A DNA stretch of 64,000 nucleotides, taken from the NCBI GenBank assembly GCA_009760855.2, contig WPIO01000019.1, positions 2,041,001 to 2,105,000 of the forward strand. The letters are read 5' to 3'. How positions within the stretch are numbered: position 1 is the stretch's first letter; every line of letters starts with the position of its first letter. Position numbers and translations under genes: made by a program. A model generated the notes under the pieces. The model was not told where the DNA came from, searched no databases, and saw only the letters and a list, made by a program, of their open reading frames with translations. Origin of the DNA: Cristatella mucedo (Eukaryota > Bryozoa > Phylactolaemata > Cristatellidae). Below are positions 19,019 through 30,670 of the stretch, one piece after another.

Positions 19019-22000
19019 CTATATTTAATTCACCAATATTGCAAGCGTTACATCTTCCTGGATTTAGATTATTACTCAATGCATCAGCGATTCTGTAGTT
19101 CCCGTAAGCATAGCTACAGATTCCACAGTCCAACCAGTATCTCTTTGAATCAAAGGCAGACAATGCTACTTTTTCTAATTTATCAGTATATAACTCGTGT
19201 CTATTCTGCGATATCTTATAAAAATTTCTAATCTGCTTTTCTTTAAATCCATCGATTGTTTTTCTGTTGAAGATTTATACACTATCTGTTAAACAATTGA
19301 CAAACGTATCATGACCCATTGTTTTAGTTAAAACTGCTTTCGTAACTCCTTTTGCAGCTGCCTTTCTTTCTGCATCAACGATGCTAACGGAATAAAGTTT
19401 TGGTCTTAAAGCACATACTTCAGCAATTATTTTTTCCTTCTGTTTCATTTTTAAATTTTCCAATTGTATCTTCAGCAAACCATTCGGGTATATTTTTCAT
19501 ATCATCATATAAATTAGGTGTTTCAATATCCATGATCAATGAATCTGTATCTGTATAGATTAACTAACTTTTTCGCTATACTTTTGTTTTACTACATCAT
19601 AATAAAACTTCTGCATATGTAATTTAGATAAGTCATGAATTGCACTTCCTATGAACTTTGGTTTACTTAACCTAGTTTTTGATTGATTCATTTGAAATAT
19701 TGTTGTATGCCTTGCTAAAATCTCCCAAGTTTACCATTCTAGGATCTCGTATTCTTGTATTGAACTTCTTACTTCCTATTTCATCAATAACATTAATCAA
19801 ATAGGTTTTTACTCTTTTTTTAACATATTTACATGTTTTACCATAAAACGCATTCATTATCAATTTCCAAAGATTTCTCAAAAACTTCTTATTTGAGTTT
19901 GCTGCTTTCATATCAGCACACATTTGTATGAACGGCTCCAACCACCTAGATTTCTTAAATTTATAAACCTTTTTTACTGTCGCTATCATTCCGTGTGTTA
20001 AACAAAACTTTAGATATATAGAATAAATTAAATAATCTTTTTTAATGAAAAGTCGCACATCAGTTTTGGAACATTACAAACACCTACTTTAAATTTATTT
20101 TGAAAATTAGAATATTCACTACAGTCAACTACTCTTTTAGATGCACATAACGGATATTCATAGCGGAAATCATGATAGTATTCTTTTGTTTTAGGATCAT
20201 ACTCAATATCAACAACGAAGAAAGCTCCGACATCTGAATCGTCTGGCAATGATAGTATTTTTTCTGTGTCCCATCCATCAATTGAGCATTCTTCAATTTC
20301 TCCTTGTGGAAGAAGTTCCTTCATTGCTCTTGGATATAAACTAGTAGCGTCTTGGTAGGTAATCCGCCTTGTCGGTTTGCTAGAATCATATCCAGGCACA
20401 ATAGGATTGTTTGCTTTAACTAATCTACTATTAACTTGACAAATGCCTCCGCGAATTGATGTTTTAAATGTGTCATATATCTCTCTGTTTGTTAATAACT
20501 CAATTTTTACTCCAGAATACCAAAACACAGCGCTCCATGAAAATTTTGGCGTCGTAACAAAGTTTTCAGGATCTAATTTCAATTTAGATATCAGTTCCTT
20601 TCTAAAAATTTCAAAACAGTCTGCTAATAGCAATACATCAGTGATTAAATGTAAATTATGGTAATCAAGAAGTGTTTTACAGTCAAATTCTGTCCAAACA
20701 TCATTTGCTTTTTTATAGTCACCATCTGATATTCCTTTTATATAAACATTTGAGTAAAAAGATTCCGTACTCGGTAAAACATCACTATTAAATTTCTCCC
20801 AAGAATCCATAAACTCATAGGGATATTCTCCTTTAACAGCAAGAAGATTAAGATATTTTCCTTTATACTTTTCACTTGAAACTGTATTTGAAATTGGAAA
20901 GCAATCAATTGTTTTTCCCATCTTCGAAGCAATAGTTTCTAATGATTCTGAATAATATCATGAATTGCATGTTATCTTTAAAAACCAAATCACCAGCTTT
21001 GAGCATCATATACTTCTCTAAATTATTTGCTTTTGGTTCGGCTTCAACGCTAAAATTTTCTAATGCCTTAACAATCATATGTAAATAATATCCCCTAAAA
21101 TTGTGAAATAAAACAGGCAACTGCCATTTTCTTAAGTCAATGCTTGCTTTAAAATTACATGAATGGTGTGCAGCACCTCTATATTTATTTTTTAAATGGC
21201 AATGGTCAAATACTTTTCTCAACTCGTTATTTCTTTGATTAAATGGCCCTTTGCACATCCAACAGAAAATAGTATCGTCGCGTGCTTTCATTTCACCATC
21301 AGTTAAATCCATCATTATGCTATCTAAATTTTTCTTAACTAGTCGAGTTTTATAAAAATTTGATATAGCAAATATTTTTTTAAGAAAGTATTCGCACAAT
21401 CAGGACAAACGTTTGAAAACCTATTAACAACTTCACCATTCCAGTCAACTATAGCATATGCATCAGAGAATACTTCACCATTCCAGTCAACTATAACATA
21501 TGCAGTAGATAATATGTGTTGAAAAATGGTCCTCCCGTTCTCCTTTTTGCACTAAACATTCAAAGTCTGCATAACAAACATAAGGGCAAACATTAAGATG
21601 TTTGAATGAATCAAATGATATAAATTTATTATGCTCATCTGGCATTTCATATATTGTTGTTCCTGAGTTTATGCTATCATATATTTCTAGGTGTTCGTCT
21701 ACTTAAATCTTATCAAAAAATCTATTTAAACATCGATAATATTGTTTTCCTCCTGAGCTAGATGGTCTGCATAAAGCGTTAAAATTATTAATTGAAAGAT
21801 AATGCTCGATTTCTCCTCTGTTTATAAGCAGTAAATGTATGTGTCTATTTGGAATTTATGAATTTTTTTCACAACTCTTAATGGAGAAACTCTAAATTCT
21901 TTATAACCACATGAATAAATGTTTATACTGACATTCATAGCTTTCTCCAATTATTGTGTATCCTTAACTTTCATCGGCCATTCGATCTCACTAGAATATT

Positions 22001-22793
22001 GCTCATTTAGTATTTTTTAAATCATTTGTCTTCCATTTATTTATTTCTACTGGATTTAACGCTCTTAACACACACCATAGTGCGCAAAACTCATCATCAT
22101 AGTTTTTTATGTTAGTAACACACTTTCTTTTTCTTAGCGAGATAATCAGGGGTTTCAGCATATGAGCCACCACCAATTGGAATATATTTAGATATAACAA
22201 CTGAAAATGAATGGAAGCCAATGAATAGCCAACCAGAACCAACACCTCTCTCAACTAGTAACTCAGAATGTATACCAAGTGCAAGCATTATTTTGTCATA
22301 AATTTCATCTGCTGATTCGCTGTCCAGAGTTAAAATTGATTAAGATTGAGATTTCTCTTCTCTCCGTTTCACCAGTATCTAACGTCTTCATATCAAATGA
22401 TACTCTAAAATGAACTCTAATAAAAGACCATACTTTTGCAACTCTATTAAGCAGTACTTTTGTTTGATACCTAAGTGATTCTCTTTAAATCTCAAAGTCC
22501 CCAAACCATTCTTTAGTATTATATGTAAAAGTTAAAGTATTTCCACCTGAAGATACAATCGGATTAGTAAATTCTACCTTGTTAAGTCTTCCAGTTTTAC
22601 CAACGTATTCAATTGAAGGAAAATCAAAGTCAATATTCATCAATCTTCTCGCTTCATTTGAAGAAATTATTTTTTCTCTTCCAATTCTTTTAGCTTTACG
22701 ATCATATTTAGTTACTGGTAAATCAAAATCCACATTCATTAATCTCCTTTTCTCAGACGCAAAAGAGTTTCTTTGTCTAATTGGAAAAACCAT
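19011..22793 (-). pseudogene. protein-primed family B DNA polymerase
   Basis: About 1,260 codons, replicating the element from its termini by protein priming. The ATG at 22793 (MVFPIRQRNS) follows TATATAGCAAG. The N-terminal region has GSGWLFIGFHSFSVVISKY and CVTNIKNYDDEFCALWCVLRAL. The zinc-like block ends NALCRPSSSGGKQYYRCLNR. Exonuclease motif I is YADFECLVQ (about 21570). An endonuclease VII-like HNH segment (FDHCHLKNKYRGAAHHSCN) precedes LPVLFHNFRGYYLH. The polymerase motifs are YQDATSLYPRAM (A), LIMNAFYGKTCKY (B) and YTDTDSLIMD (C, about 19550). The C-terminus LSAFDSKRYWLDCG is typical. At least six frameshifts or stops, most in the N-terminal third. Confidence 0.9.
21431..21504. repeat. 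42 bp in-frame tandem duplication in the polymerase exonuclease region
   Basis: The 32-base stretch beginning CTTCACCATTCCAGTCAACT occurs at about 21431 and again 42 bases later, with one difference. It duplicates the peptide VDWNGEV in the polymerase frame and adds 14 codons. Confidence 0.6.
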
Positions 22794-23130
22794 CTTGCTA
22801 TATAAGTTAATAATATTTTGTTTAAATAAAAATAAAATTGCAACAAAAAAGGTTTACTATAATATATAAATATTTAATAACAGATATCCTAGTCTTACAA
22901 TACTTTAACGAGTTCGAGTGCTAATGAAAGCTCGTTGTGATGGGTGTGTTTTTGCACTATACGATGTTTTTATTTTTGAGACGAGCGTTTTTTCATTTTA
23001 CAACGTTTATAGTTTTGAAACGAGTTCGAGTGTTCACGAGAACGAGTTAAAATATTTAAAATGTTGTAAAAGGGAAAAAGATGCGAGTTGATAAAATAAA
23101 AATGTCGTATAGGGTAAAAACACGTCAGTC
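22794..23130. other. probable right terminal region of the Polinton
   Basis: No coding sequence was seen beyond the polymerase start. Composition changes from about 70% AT to mixed near 23130. The stretch carries repeated ACGAGTTCGAGTG motifs (about 22909, 23019) and the long palindrome described separately. Polintons end in terminal inverted repeats of some hundred bases. The partner end lies outside the window, so this cannot be proved here. Confidence 0.4.
22945..23125. repeat. long imperfect palindrome, about 88 bp arms
   Basis: The left arm begins TGTTTTTGCACTATACGA and the reverse complement of the right arm begins TGTTTTTACCCTATACGA. The arms continue ungapped through TTTTTATTTT, CATTTTACAACG against CCTTTTACAACA, and ACGAGTTCGAGTG against ACTCGTTCTCGTG, meeting near 23034. 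By eye about three quarters of positions match. It could form a large hairpin. Confidence 0.65.
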
Positions 23131-23344
23131 GGTTCAATGCGGCACAGACCGGACCATTCTCAACGTAACGCCCCCTAGTGCTAGCCGACCAGTCCCTGGA
23201 GCCGGGCGGCATGTCCGTCACCTCCGTTCTCACCTTCGTCGGTCCATACATGCCTCCACAAGCACCAGCCATCGGCCGCCACCAAGCCAGCAGCATCGGT
23301 CAAGGCCGGCCTTGTAGCCTATCGTTACAGAAGATGTGCTCAGC

Positions 23345-23374
23345 AAAAACATATTGCACTTGCAATATGTTTTT
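23345..23374. repeat. perfect 14 bp inverted repeat
   Basis: AAAAACATATTGCA (23345-23358), two bases, then TGCAATATGTTTTT (23361-23374). Stem without mismatch. It may be a residual palindrome from a transposon or chance; no target duplications were recognised. Confidence 0.5.
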
Positions 23375-23439
23375 ACTTAGTCACGACATGCACAGTTTAT
23401 GGACGAATGATCATATAGAGGACCGTCCACTCTCTTTTG

Positions 23440-24580
23440 GAGCAATTAGGTCTTTGCTCCTTTTGAATGTCGTCAAATCGGGGGACGAAGTGATGTCAGT
23501 CGGTTGTGAGTTTCTATTTTTGGTAGTATAGTAACTGAAGGCATAGCATCTAACGGAGGCCCTAACTGAAGTTGCTGGCGAAATCAATTGACAAAAGTCA
23601 GGAAAGCGGGCGGTGCGGTGGGAGGCCAGAAGGAAATTTAATGCAGATAGGTAGGCCAGATCAAGAGAATTTATGGACCTAAAGGTGATAGACAGAATTT
23701 TTAAGCGGAGACCCTGCTTTTTGGGCTGCTAGTGCAGATTGCAGAGCAGTGGTCTAGTGCGGAAGTTGTGACGTTAACGACAGATAAGCCTTGCTGATGA
23801 GTTTTGCATCGACTTTAAGCGAACCAATGCACCAGCAAGAGGGCCTACAAATAGTGTTTTAACAGAAGTCTTCCAGGACGTCACGAATGGGCGGACTAGC
23901 TTGGGAGTGATATATTTATTTAAGCTCTCTGATAGCACTGCTGCTTTGCTATTACAATTATTCATCCGATTTTGTGCAGAAGTGCGTAAGCGGACGAAGG
24001 CAGACATGATCAGAGGAGCGGACGTGCGCATCTAGTGAGAATCAATTTTTTTCAGCGACCCCCAGACTCCGTGCAGAGGCTGCGAGGGATATGCTGATCT
24101 AGTCGAACGGGAGGTTTGGGCTTTCCAGTTTCTGAGTTTCGATACCTGGTTTTCTCATAACTAGAAATTTGGTTTTATCGTCTTTAAATTTGAGACAGTT
24201 TGCTGCCGTCCAAGAGTAAATGTAATGTCAGCAATACATGCTCCAAGGGAGATGAAAGCGTTTAACATGCCGGAAGGTAGGGAAGGATAATAATAATAAT
24301 AGTAACAATAATAATAACAATAATGCACTTGATAAAGCGCCCTTAGAGAACTCAATCTCTTTCTAGGCGCTTTACATTTGCTGCTAAGGTAGGATGATAG
24401 CGAAAGAGCGGCTGTGTGTCATCTGCATACATATAAAGGGTTCGGTAGTTTTTGGTGAATACATCTGCAAGAGAAAGCCAAAATCGTGAAAACAAGTTGA
24501 CTCTAATCTGATATATGGTGTGCTGCAGACTTCAAAGGCTCGTTGAAAAGCCGTTGGCATCAGCTGCATTGCCATGAGAT
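23440..24580 (-). mobile_element. LINE family B copy, decayed, interrupted
   Basis: Minus-strand fragment of CR1/L2-like ORF2. The part 23774-24031 encodes the C-terminal RT region (KLVRPFVTSWKTS, LKSMQNSSARLICR). A more upstream part near 24395-24440 still shows the YADDTQ catalytic motif. A short 3'-end insertion of the same family splits it (24287-24395). Many frameshifts. Confidence 0.6.
24287..24395 (-). mobile_element. short 3'-end LINE family B insertion
   Basis: Begins with an AAT/ATA-repeat tail (minus orientation), then the stem-loop GATAAAGCGCCC ... GGCGCTTTAC and TTTGCTGC. This is the terminal 100 bp or so of family B inserted into an older copy. Confidence 0.6.
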
Positions 24581-24729
24581 CTGGGGTCGCTCAAATTCTG
24601 GAGAGCCTCATCCTCAACACTGATCCCCTGCTGCCTGCGCAGGAAGTCTGGGTAGCCTCTTCCAAAATGATCTTTCGCTAGATGAATACTTCAGCTCTGC
24701 AGCCAATCTTTCCACGTTCAGCCATTTAG

Positions 24730-25260
24730 CGCTGCGAAAATTTGAGAGTGCGTGAATAATGGTACGACAACCAATCTAGACATACACATATCATTAGGTC
24801 CTGATTTCTGTAACTCTGCCCGTGCAGGTCGTCCTACCTGTGACAACAGTACTCTTGCAAATGGTGCAGAACCCCGCGACAAAGCAGGCCTAGCCATGAG
24901 TGCCATAACTGCCACATTACACGGCTGTCCTCCCACTCGGGCTCTCAGTGAAGTATGGACCTCAGTTTGTGTCACTTTTTTGGTCTCTTTAATCTCTCGG
25001 CCTACCGATATGAAATATTTCCCAATCAGACTTTCCAAAATTCCACTCATTACCCTATTCTGCTTGTTTATTGTTGCAACTGACCAACCTCAAATCCTTT
25101 GAAGATAGCCAGCGTCTACAGCTCTAACGTTCTCAAAGCCCGAAACTCACTACCGACTGAAATAATGATGTCACCTGAATTAATGAAATTTAAAAGGAAG
25201 CTGCAAATCTACCTGATGCTCTCGGCATTTTCAGGTCCGTACGATTTGTCTTTTTTTGCA
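24730..25260 (+). mobile_element. LINE family B fragment, old
   Basis: Degenerate similarity to the RT C-terminal region: TTTCTGTAACTC, then GGTGCAGAAC, then TGCCACATTAC. In frame, LKARNSLPTEIMMSPELM is followed by FKRKLQIYLMLSAFSGP, matching the usual WNSLPT ... FKRNLKTHLF ... AFSGS block. Confidence 0.5.
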
Positions 25261-25599
25261 CTCATTAATGCTAAAACTGTGCACTATATTCCCTTAAATC
25301 AGTTGACGTTTTTTCTTTCAAGCGGATGTTAGGCGCCCAAAAAGATTTCGTTTTTGGCGTGCTACAAAGTGTGTTACAAACTCTTGGAAGCTCATTTGAA
25401 TCTCGAGTCTTTACATTCAAATTTAAAATAGCAGCCGCTTAGTAGCCTGTGTACAGTGCGTGCTCCCAGGACCTCTGCCGAGAAGCCATGAGATTTTCAC
25501 TACGAGTACGACCATATACGATCCTAAATAGCTAAATAGTTGGTTACAGCTAATGGGAAAAGAGCTGAATACTCGTCTGAAAGCTGATCTAACTGTTGA

Positions 25600-26465
25600 G
25601 TTTACGCGAAAACACGTGTCAACTTGAATGACGACAAAATCAAATTACTAGTTATGGGCAAACCAAGTGTGATTCAGAAATTGGAAAACATAGCGCTCAA
25701 AATCACCTCTGACAGTATATCTCCGGTTGAATCTGCACGTAATCTCGGTGTCCTATTCCAAAGTGACCTTTCATTAGACAACCTCATCAGCTCATCAGTC
25801 AAGTCTGTCTACTTTCAGGTACATAACATTGCCGAACTTCGGGCTTGCTTAGACAGAGATGCTACATCCGATTTCGTCCATGCATTTGTGACATCTTGTC
25901 TCGACTTCTATAGCTCACTGCTAGGCTTGTCTGATGTGAAAGTCGGAGTTCCCACGTCACACTACTTCTCGCCGACCTGTACTGGCTCCCTGTAAAGTAG
26001 CGTATTGACTTCAAGGTTCTGTCACTTACTTTTAAGTCCATTCATTCTCTGGCTCCAGCCTACCTATCAGAGCTAATCCCCCACCAGATGAAAAATCGTA
26101 CAACACACTGTTCTGACTCGAATAGTTTAGAATTACCTCGTACGAAGATCAAAACCTTTGCAGCCCGTGCCTTTAGTTCCTATGCTCCCAAAGCCTGGAA
26201 CACACTACCGACTCACGTCACAACGTCCATTGATATGACGACGTTTATAAAGAAGCTTAAAGCTCATCTGTTTATTACAGCATTTGGTGGGTCTTTGTGA
26301 TTCGCTCTTCGTGTACATGTAACTGCTTACACTGCGCCTGCTGTTTGTCAATGTTACCAACAATCATTTGGTAAGGCTTTCTACACTGCATAACTGTAGT
26401 AAACTGTCTAGAAAGAGATCCAGTTCTCTGAGGGCGCTATAAAAATGTATTGTTATCATTATAAC
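25600..26465 (+). mobile_element. LINE family B copy with 3' end
   Basis: Starts inside RT (NDDKIKLLVMGKPSVIQKLE). It continues SPVESARNLGVLFQSDLSLD, then KAWNTLPTHVTTSIDMTTF, and reaches the 3' UTR with the GGGCGCTATA stem strand and an ATT-rich tail near 26460. Several frameshifts. Confidence 0.7.
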
Positions 26466-28687
26466 CACTGCAATGACTCGAATGCGGAAGGAAATTGTGA
26501 TGTTAGCTCGTTCTCCTTTTTGTCAGGATCGCTCGGGATTGCACGATTCAGTCCGGTTCGCGAAGCGATATATCGCTGGGCTCAGCTAGCAGGTCGTCAC
26601 TCGCAGAGTCACGAAAGGGCCTGGGCATTGAACGGTATGGCTGCTGCACCATCTGTTCAGAGATTCTCAAGTAAATTCAGGGCCTCTGTGCCGCCTATGA
26701 CTTCCTAACGGCTGAGCTGCTGAACTTATCCTTACCGAAGTGTCGTGTACGAATAAATTCTTGTGTGCCCGTGAATTCAGATCGACTGCATCGCCCCATG
26801 GGGTGCAGACCTTTGTTCACTGTGCTGTCCGCCATAAACCTAACGGGTGCCATCGTCCTGGCAGATGGCTGAAGCAGAGACCATTATGACGAGGGACCAG
26901 ATTGAACGAGTGCTTCTCGTTCATCGCATCTTCTTGCTCTGTACGATCCGCCTACGCAATCAAATCTGGACCATGCCAGAAACAAACAATGTCAAGTCAG
27001 TCTCTTATCTGTCTCCTCAAACTCATAATGAGTTCCTTAGTAGACTTGCATCCATAGTCAGAGACAAGCGACTCTGCGACGTACGGCGAAACAAGTCATA
27101 TGTCCTATGAAAATTTCCTATGAGATGTCATATGAAAAGTCGTATGTGTAAGTCCCTCTCGAGGAAAAATCTGCCAACGCCCCTGGCGCCAGGCGTGCAA
27201 GGAACGAAGCCTCACTCGGGCGGGTTTCTAGTAGCGTAGCAAACCGGGCTCTCGCGGCCTCTAGCAGCTGCGACAGTCTGGCTGCCGCTCGCACCTGTCG
27301 ACGACCCGGGTGGGGGGGTGGTCGGCGAAAGCGAAGACCTCGTGCGTGTCGAGCCTCGCGGCTCCTCTCGTTTTCACCTAGGTTCGTGGTGCGGCTACGA
27401 CATTCGAGAGCCGGGCCTCGTGCGAGTACGGGCAGGCAGTGAGTCAGCGTAGCCCACGAGGCCCGGCCCGGCCAGATGCCTGCAGCTGCGTCTGGGTCGG
27501 GAGAGACATGAACGCACCTCCAACGCCGCTTTCTCGGCGGACGCAGGAGGACTTTCGGGCGCGGGGCCTCTGTTAGTGTCTGCCTCACTTCCGTGGGAAC
27601 GGCGGTAGCGATATGTGCCGTCAGCACGCCAGCCTGCCGTATTCTAGGCGAACTTCCGTCGTTCGGTTAGCCTAGCCGAGGAGTCAACGGCACGCGACGC
27701 CACTGACGACTGAGAGTCGTGACTATCTGAATATCCTGTACCCAGGCTGGGTTCGGTTGGCTGGGACCGGACGGCTATAGTGAGGGTTAGGGTCACCGGC
27801 TAGGCCGGGGTCGGACCTACGGCACGGCCGGATGTATGCGGTGACGTGAGGTCACCGGGGCTCTGGGGTACGGGAAGTTGGCCTAGTAAGTCGTGGTGTT
27901 GGAGGCTCCCGGTCTCGCCGAGTTATGCACCTGGATTCGTGCAGGCGTGCTCCGGCGATGCTGCCACGCACGCAAGGGAACGAGTACCCAAGGCCCGAGC
28001 GGAGCTGGATAGCTCGCTCGTTGTTGACTTGTTTATGCCGCGTTACCCGTGTAGCGTGTTCGTGACCCCCCCCCCCCGTGTGTAGGCGTCTTTCGGCGGA
28101 AGCTTACGACTTTGGTAGTTGTCGACTCGGACTAGCTAGCAGTTACTCAGCCAGCCGGGTTTTGGACGGCGTACGCTCGTACTGTTGGACTCGGAGTCGG
28201 TACAACGACAGGACTGCGGAAGCCGACTGACCCCAACTAACACGTTTGTTCGCGCTTGCTGCGTCGTCTTGCGCCCCGTAGTGTACTGTGTATAGGACCC
28301 TCCCTGTAGACTTGTTTAGTTGCTCTGTTGTTGTTGGCGCATGCGTTATTACAAAGAGGTTTGACCTGACGGCCGCTCGTCTTACCCTAGCTCGGCGGCA
28401 TGGCGAGCGGCAGCGTGGCGGGGTTTGGCGGGAATTAGCCTCTGACCCCTGGAACCCGGTTACAATCCTATGCTAATCCGCAAGCTCAATTCGCATCCGT
28501 TCCGCTTTCTTCGAACTGCAAATAGGAAGCTCGACGGCCTGTCTGTCAGGATGAGCTCTGGACGCCGCTAATTAGGCGCATTTTGTTCATAAAGCCAGCT
28601 CACTTTCAGCTATGGGCAGAGTGCTCATTGCAGGATGAGAGGGAAGTGAGCTGGCTCTGCACCAAACGAGAACGTAACGTCACCGTA
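26466..28687. other. no gene recognised; GC-rich, CpG-rich block at 27.1-28.5 kb
   Basis: The first 600 bases are unremarkable. From about 27130 to 28480 the sequence becomes GC- and CpG-rich, with a run of C's at about 28065-28077. Long frames here (27118-27627 minus, 27846-28085 plus) have no recognisable domain and the Arg/Pro/Ala bias expected from GC-rich noncoding DNA. It could be a CpG-island promoter or an old element; nothing decisive. Confidence 0.4.
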
Positions 28688-28880
28688 TTAGTAATAATAA
28701 CAATAATACATTTGATATAGCGCCCTTAGAGAACTAAATCTCTTTCAAGGCGCTTTACAATTGCTGCAAAAGAAGCACGATCACATGGTTAGCGGCATCA
28801 TGCTGAATAAACAACAAGAATACCACGGCTAGGGGTGACATGCACAGGGTGATCAGCATGTAATTACTCAGTGTTTACTG
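28688..28880 (-). mobile_element. LINE family B 3'-end fragment
   Basis: AATAATAAC-type tail, then ATAGCGCCC ... GGCGCTTTAC stem-loop, TTGCTGC, and a 3' UTR with GGTTAGCGGCATCATGC and GGGTGACATGCACAGG, all in minus orientation. Confidence 0.6.
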
Positions 28881-28904
28881 GTCTACCGGCTTGTGCAATC
28901 AGGT

Positions 28905-29417
28905 GCTTACAGCTGGTGCAAAATTCTGCAGCTAGGTTAGTCTATCGTGTGCACTGCATCATACCGCCCGCTAAGCAGCGTACCACCCCCATTTCGAAAT
29001 CTAACTGTTTGCCCATAACTCGTTAAAATCTCAAACCCTTTGGAGACCGTGCCGTTAGTTTGTATGCTCCCAAAGTCTGGAACTCACTCGCGAGCTTCGT
29101 CACGACGTCTCCTGACTTGTCCACATTGAAAAGGAAACTAAAACTGCACCTATTGATCACAGCACGTAGTGGGTCCCTGTGATTCGACCTTTATGTGCTT
29201 ATGCATGCTGACACTTTGCATGCTGCCACTAATCACACTTGCATACTGACCCTGTGCATTTCACCCCTAACCATGTTATTTTTGTTGTTTATTGCGCATA
29301 TTACCACTAAACATTCGATCGTGCTTCCTTTGCAGTAAATGGAAAGTGCCTAGAAAGACATTGAGTTCTCTGATGGCGCTATATCAAATGTAAAATGTAT
29401 TATTATTGTTATTATTA
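28905..29417 (+). mobile_element. LINE family B fragment with 3' end
   Basis: Begins GTGCAATCAGGTGCTTACAG (RT C-terminal region). An internal deletion follows, then CCAAAGTCTGGAACTCACTC, the 3' UTR, a degenerate stem-loop and a TATTATTATTG tail ending near 29417. It directly abuts a minus-strand copy, giving a tail-to-tail arrangement. Confidence 0.65.
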
Positions 29418-29925
29418 TGGTTAGTGGCAGCATGCACAGTGTCAAAATGCATTTGCACATAAAGATAAAATCACAAGGGGCCCATTACACGATGTGATAA
29501 ATAGATGCATTTTTAGTTTCTTTTTCAATGCGGTCAAGTCAGGAGACGTTAAGCAAGTCGAATGTGAGTTCCAGGTTTTGGGATTATGCGAACTAAAGGC
29601 ATGGTCTCCAAAGTATTTGAGATTTGTATGATGCATGGGTAAACAGTTTGATTTCGAAATGAGGGTGGTACTATGCTTAGCAGGTGGTAGGACGAAACGC
29701 TCACGATAGATTAGCCTAGATGTGAGCACTGTGCCCGTAGCCGAAAAGGAGCTCAATCTATAAATAGACGGCAAATTATTAGCTGGCCGAACTGGCAGAA
29801 CTGAGAAATCGGAGCTGGCTAAACTAAGACTTGGTCCGGGCTCCCTGCATCTGAACCTAGCGTGACGGCATCCATAACCACCTGGTACTCTGCAGAGCCG
29901 CACGTTGCGAGCTACCATTTTAGAG
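29418..29925 (-). mobile_element. LINE family B fragment, minus
   Basis: The 3' UTR and RT C-terminal coding in minus orientation: HHTNLKYFGDHAFSSHNPKT, then TSPDLTALKKKLKMHLFIT. Joined to the preceding plus copy at 29417/29418. Confidence 0.65.
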
Positions 29926-30509
29926 TGGTCACTCGAAGTCTAAGTGGATGTTGGTAGGCAAGGCCTTTTAAATATCTTAATTTTGGAGCTGAATGGACGT
30001 CGCGGGGCTAAGGAGCTGCACTACACTGTCAAGTTTAATAGGTGCCATTTTCAGGGTGGCACTAATTGAGCTCAGGAGAGCCGAGTGGCTGTGGCTGCCG
30101 ACTAACAGCCACTCAGCGACCTGCTTGTCTTTACTGCAGCGCTCATAAATATAATAGGTAATAAGTCTTGTAACAATTAAGTGCGCATACTTTCAAACGC
30201 TCAGCGGCAACGGGATTCGTTCGGACAAGCCGGCAAGCGGTTAGCAAATCAAATTAATCGGCTCCCTGTACCCGGGCCTCCTAGCTCGACCATCATGCTG
30301 CCGTGCCGTAAATACCTGCCTGCGTGTCAATCGCTCTTTGTAGTAAGTTTATAGCCCTGGTAGATGACAGAAGCAAAGACGACCATGATGAGCAACCGTA
30401 TAGAAAAATGGGTGCTATAGAGTTCTCGCTAAAGCGCATCATCCACTCAGTACCACGGGGGCTCAGCGACGCTGGCCAATAGTTCGGCGATGCTTTCGGT
30501 AAATACTAT
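29926..30509. other. no feature recognised
   Basis: Mixed composition, no domain, repeat or RNA gene recognised. Confidence 0.4.
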
Positions 30510-30670
30510 CTGATTTAACAGTCTCTTCTGTATAGCGGGAGATGAGCCTTTACGGCTACTGCCACCGCTTGCAGCGTTGATTAAAAATCGCCCACCTTAG
30601 TATTCGAACCCACGACCTCGGGACCGAGGATGTGAAAATCAGCCGCCCTGTAGCTTTGCTGCTGACAGGA
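30510..30670 (-). mobile_element. tRNA-derived SINE, copy 1
   Basis: In minus orientation it shows the B-box-like GTGGGTTCGAATAC and the arm CCTCGGTCCCGAGG (here GGACCGAGG). The body follows with GCAAGCGGTGG-type and GCCGTAAAGGCTCATCTC, ending GACTGTTAAATCAG. It aligns with four further copies in this window. Confidence 0.65.

Noticed and set aside
23345-23374. Rho-independent-type terminator
   Set aside because: A perfect short palindrome with flanking A/T runs looks like one, but the setting is animal genomic DNA.
27118-27627. 169-codon minus-strand frame
   Set aside because: Composition-driven frame in GC-rich DNA; no domain and no splice or promoter context.
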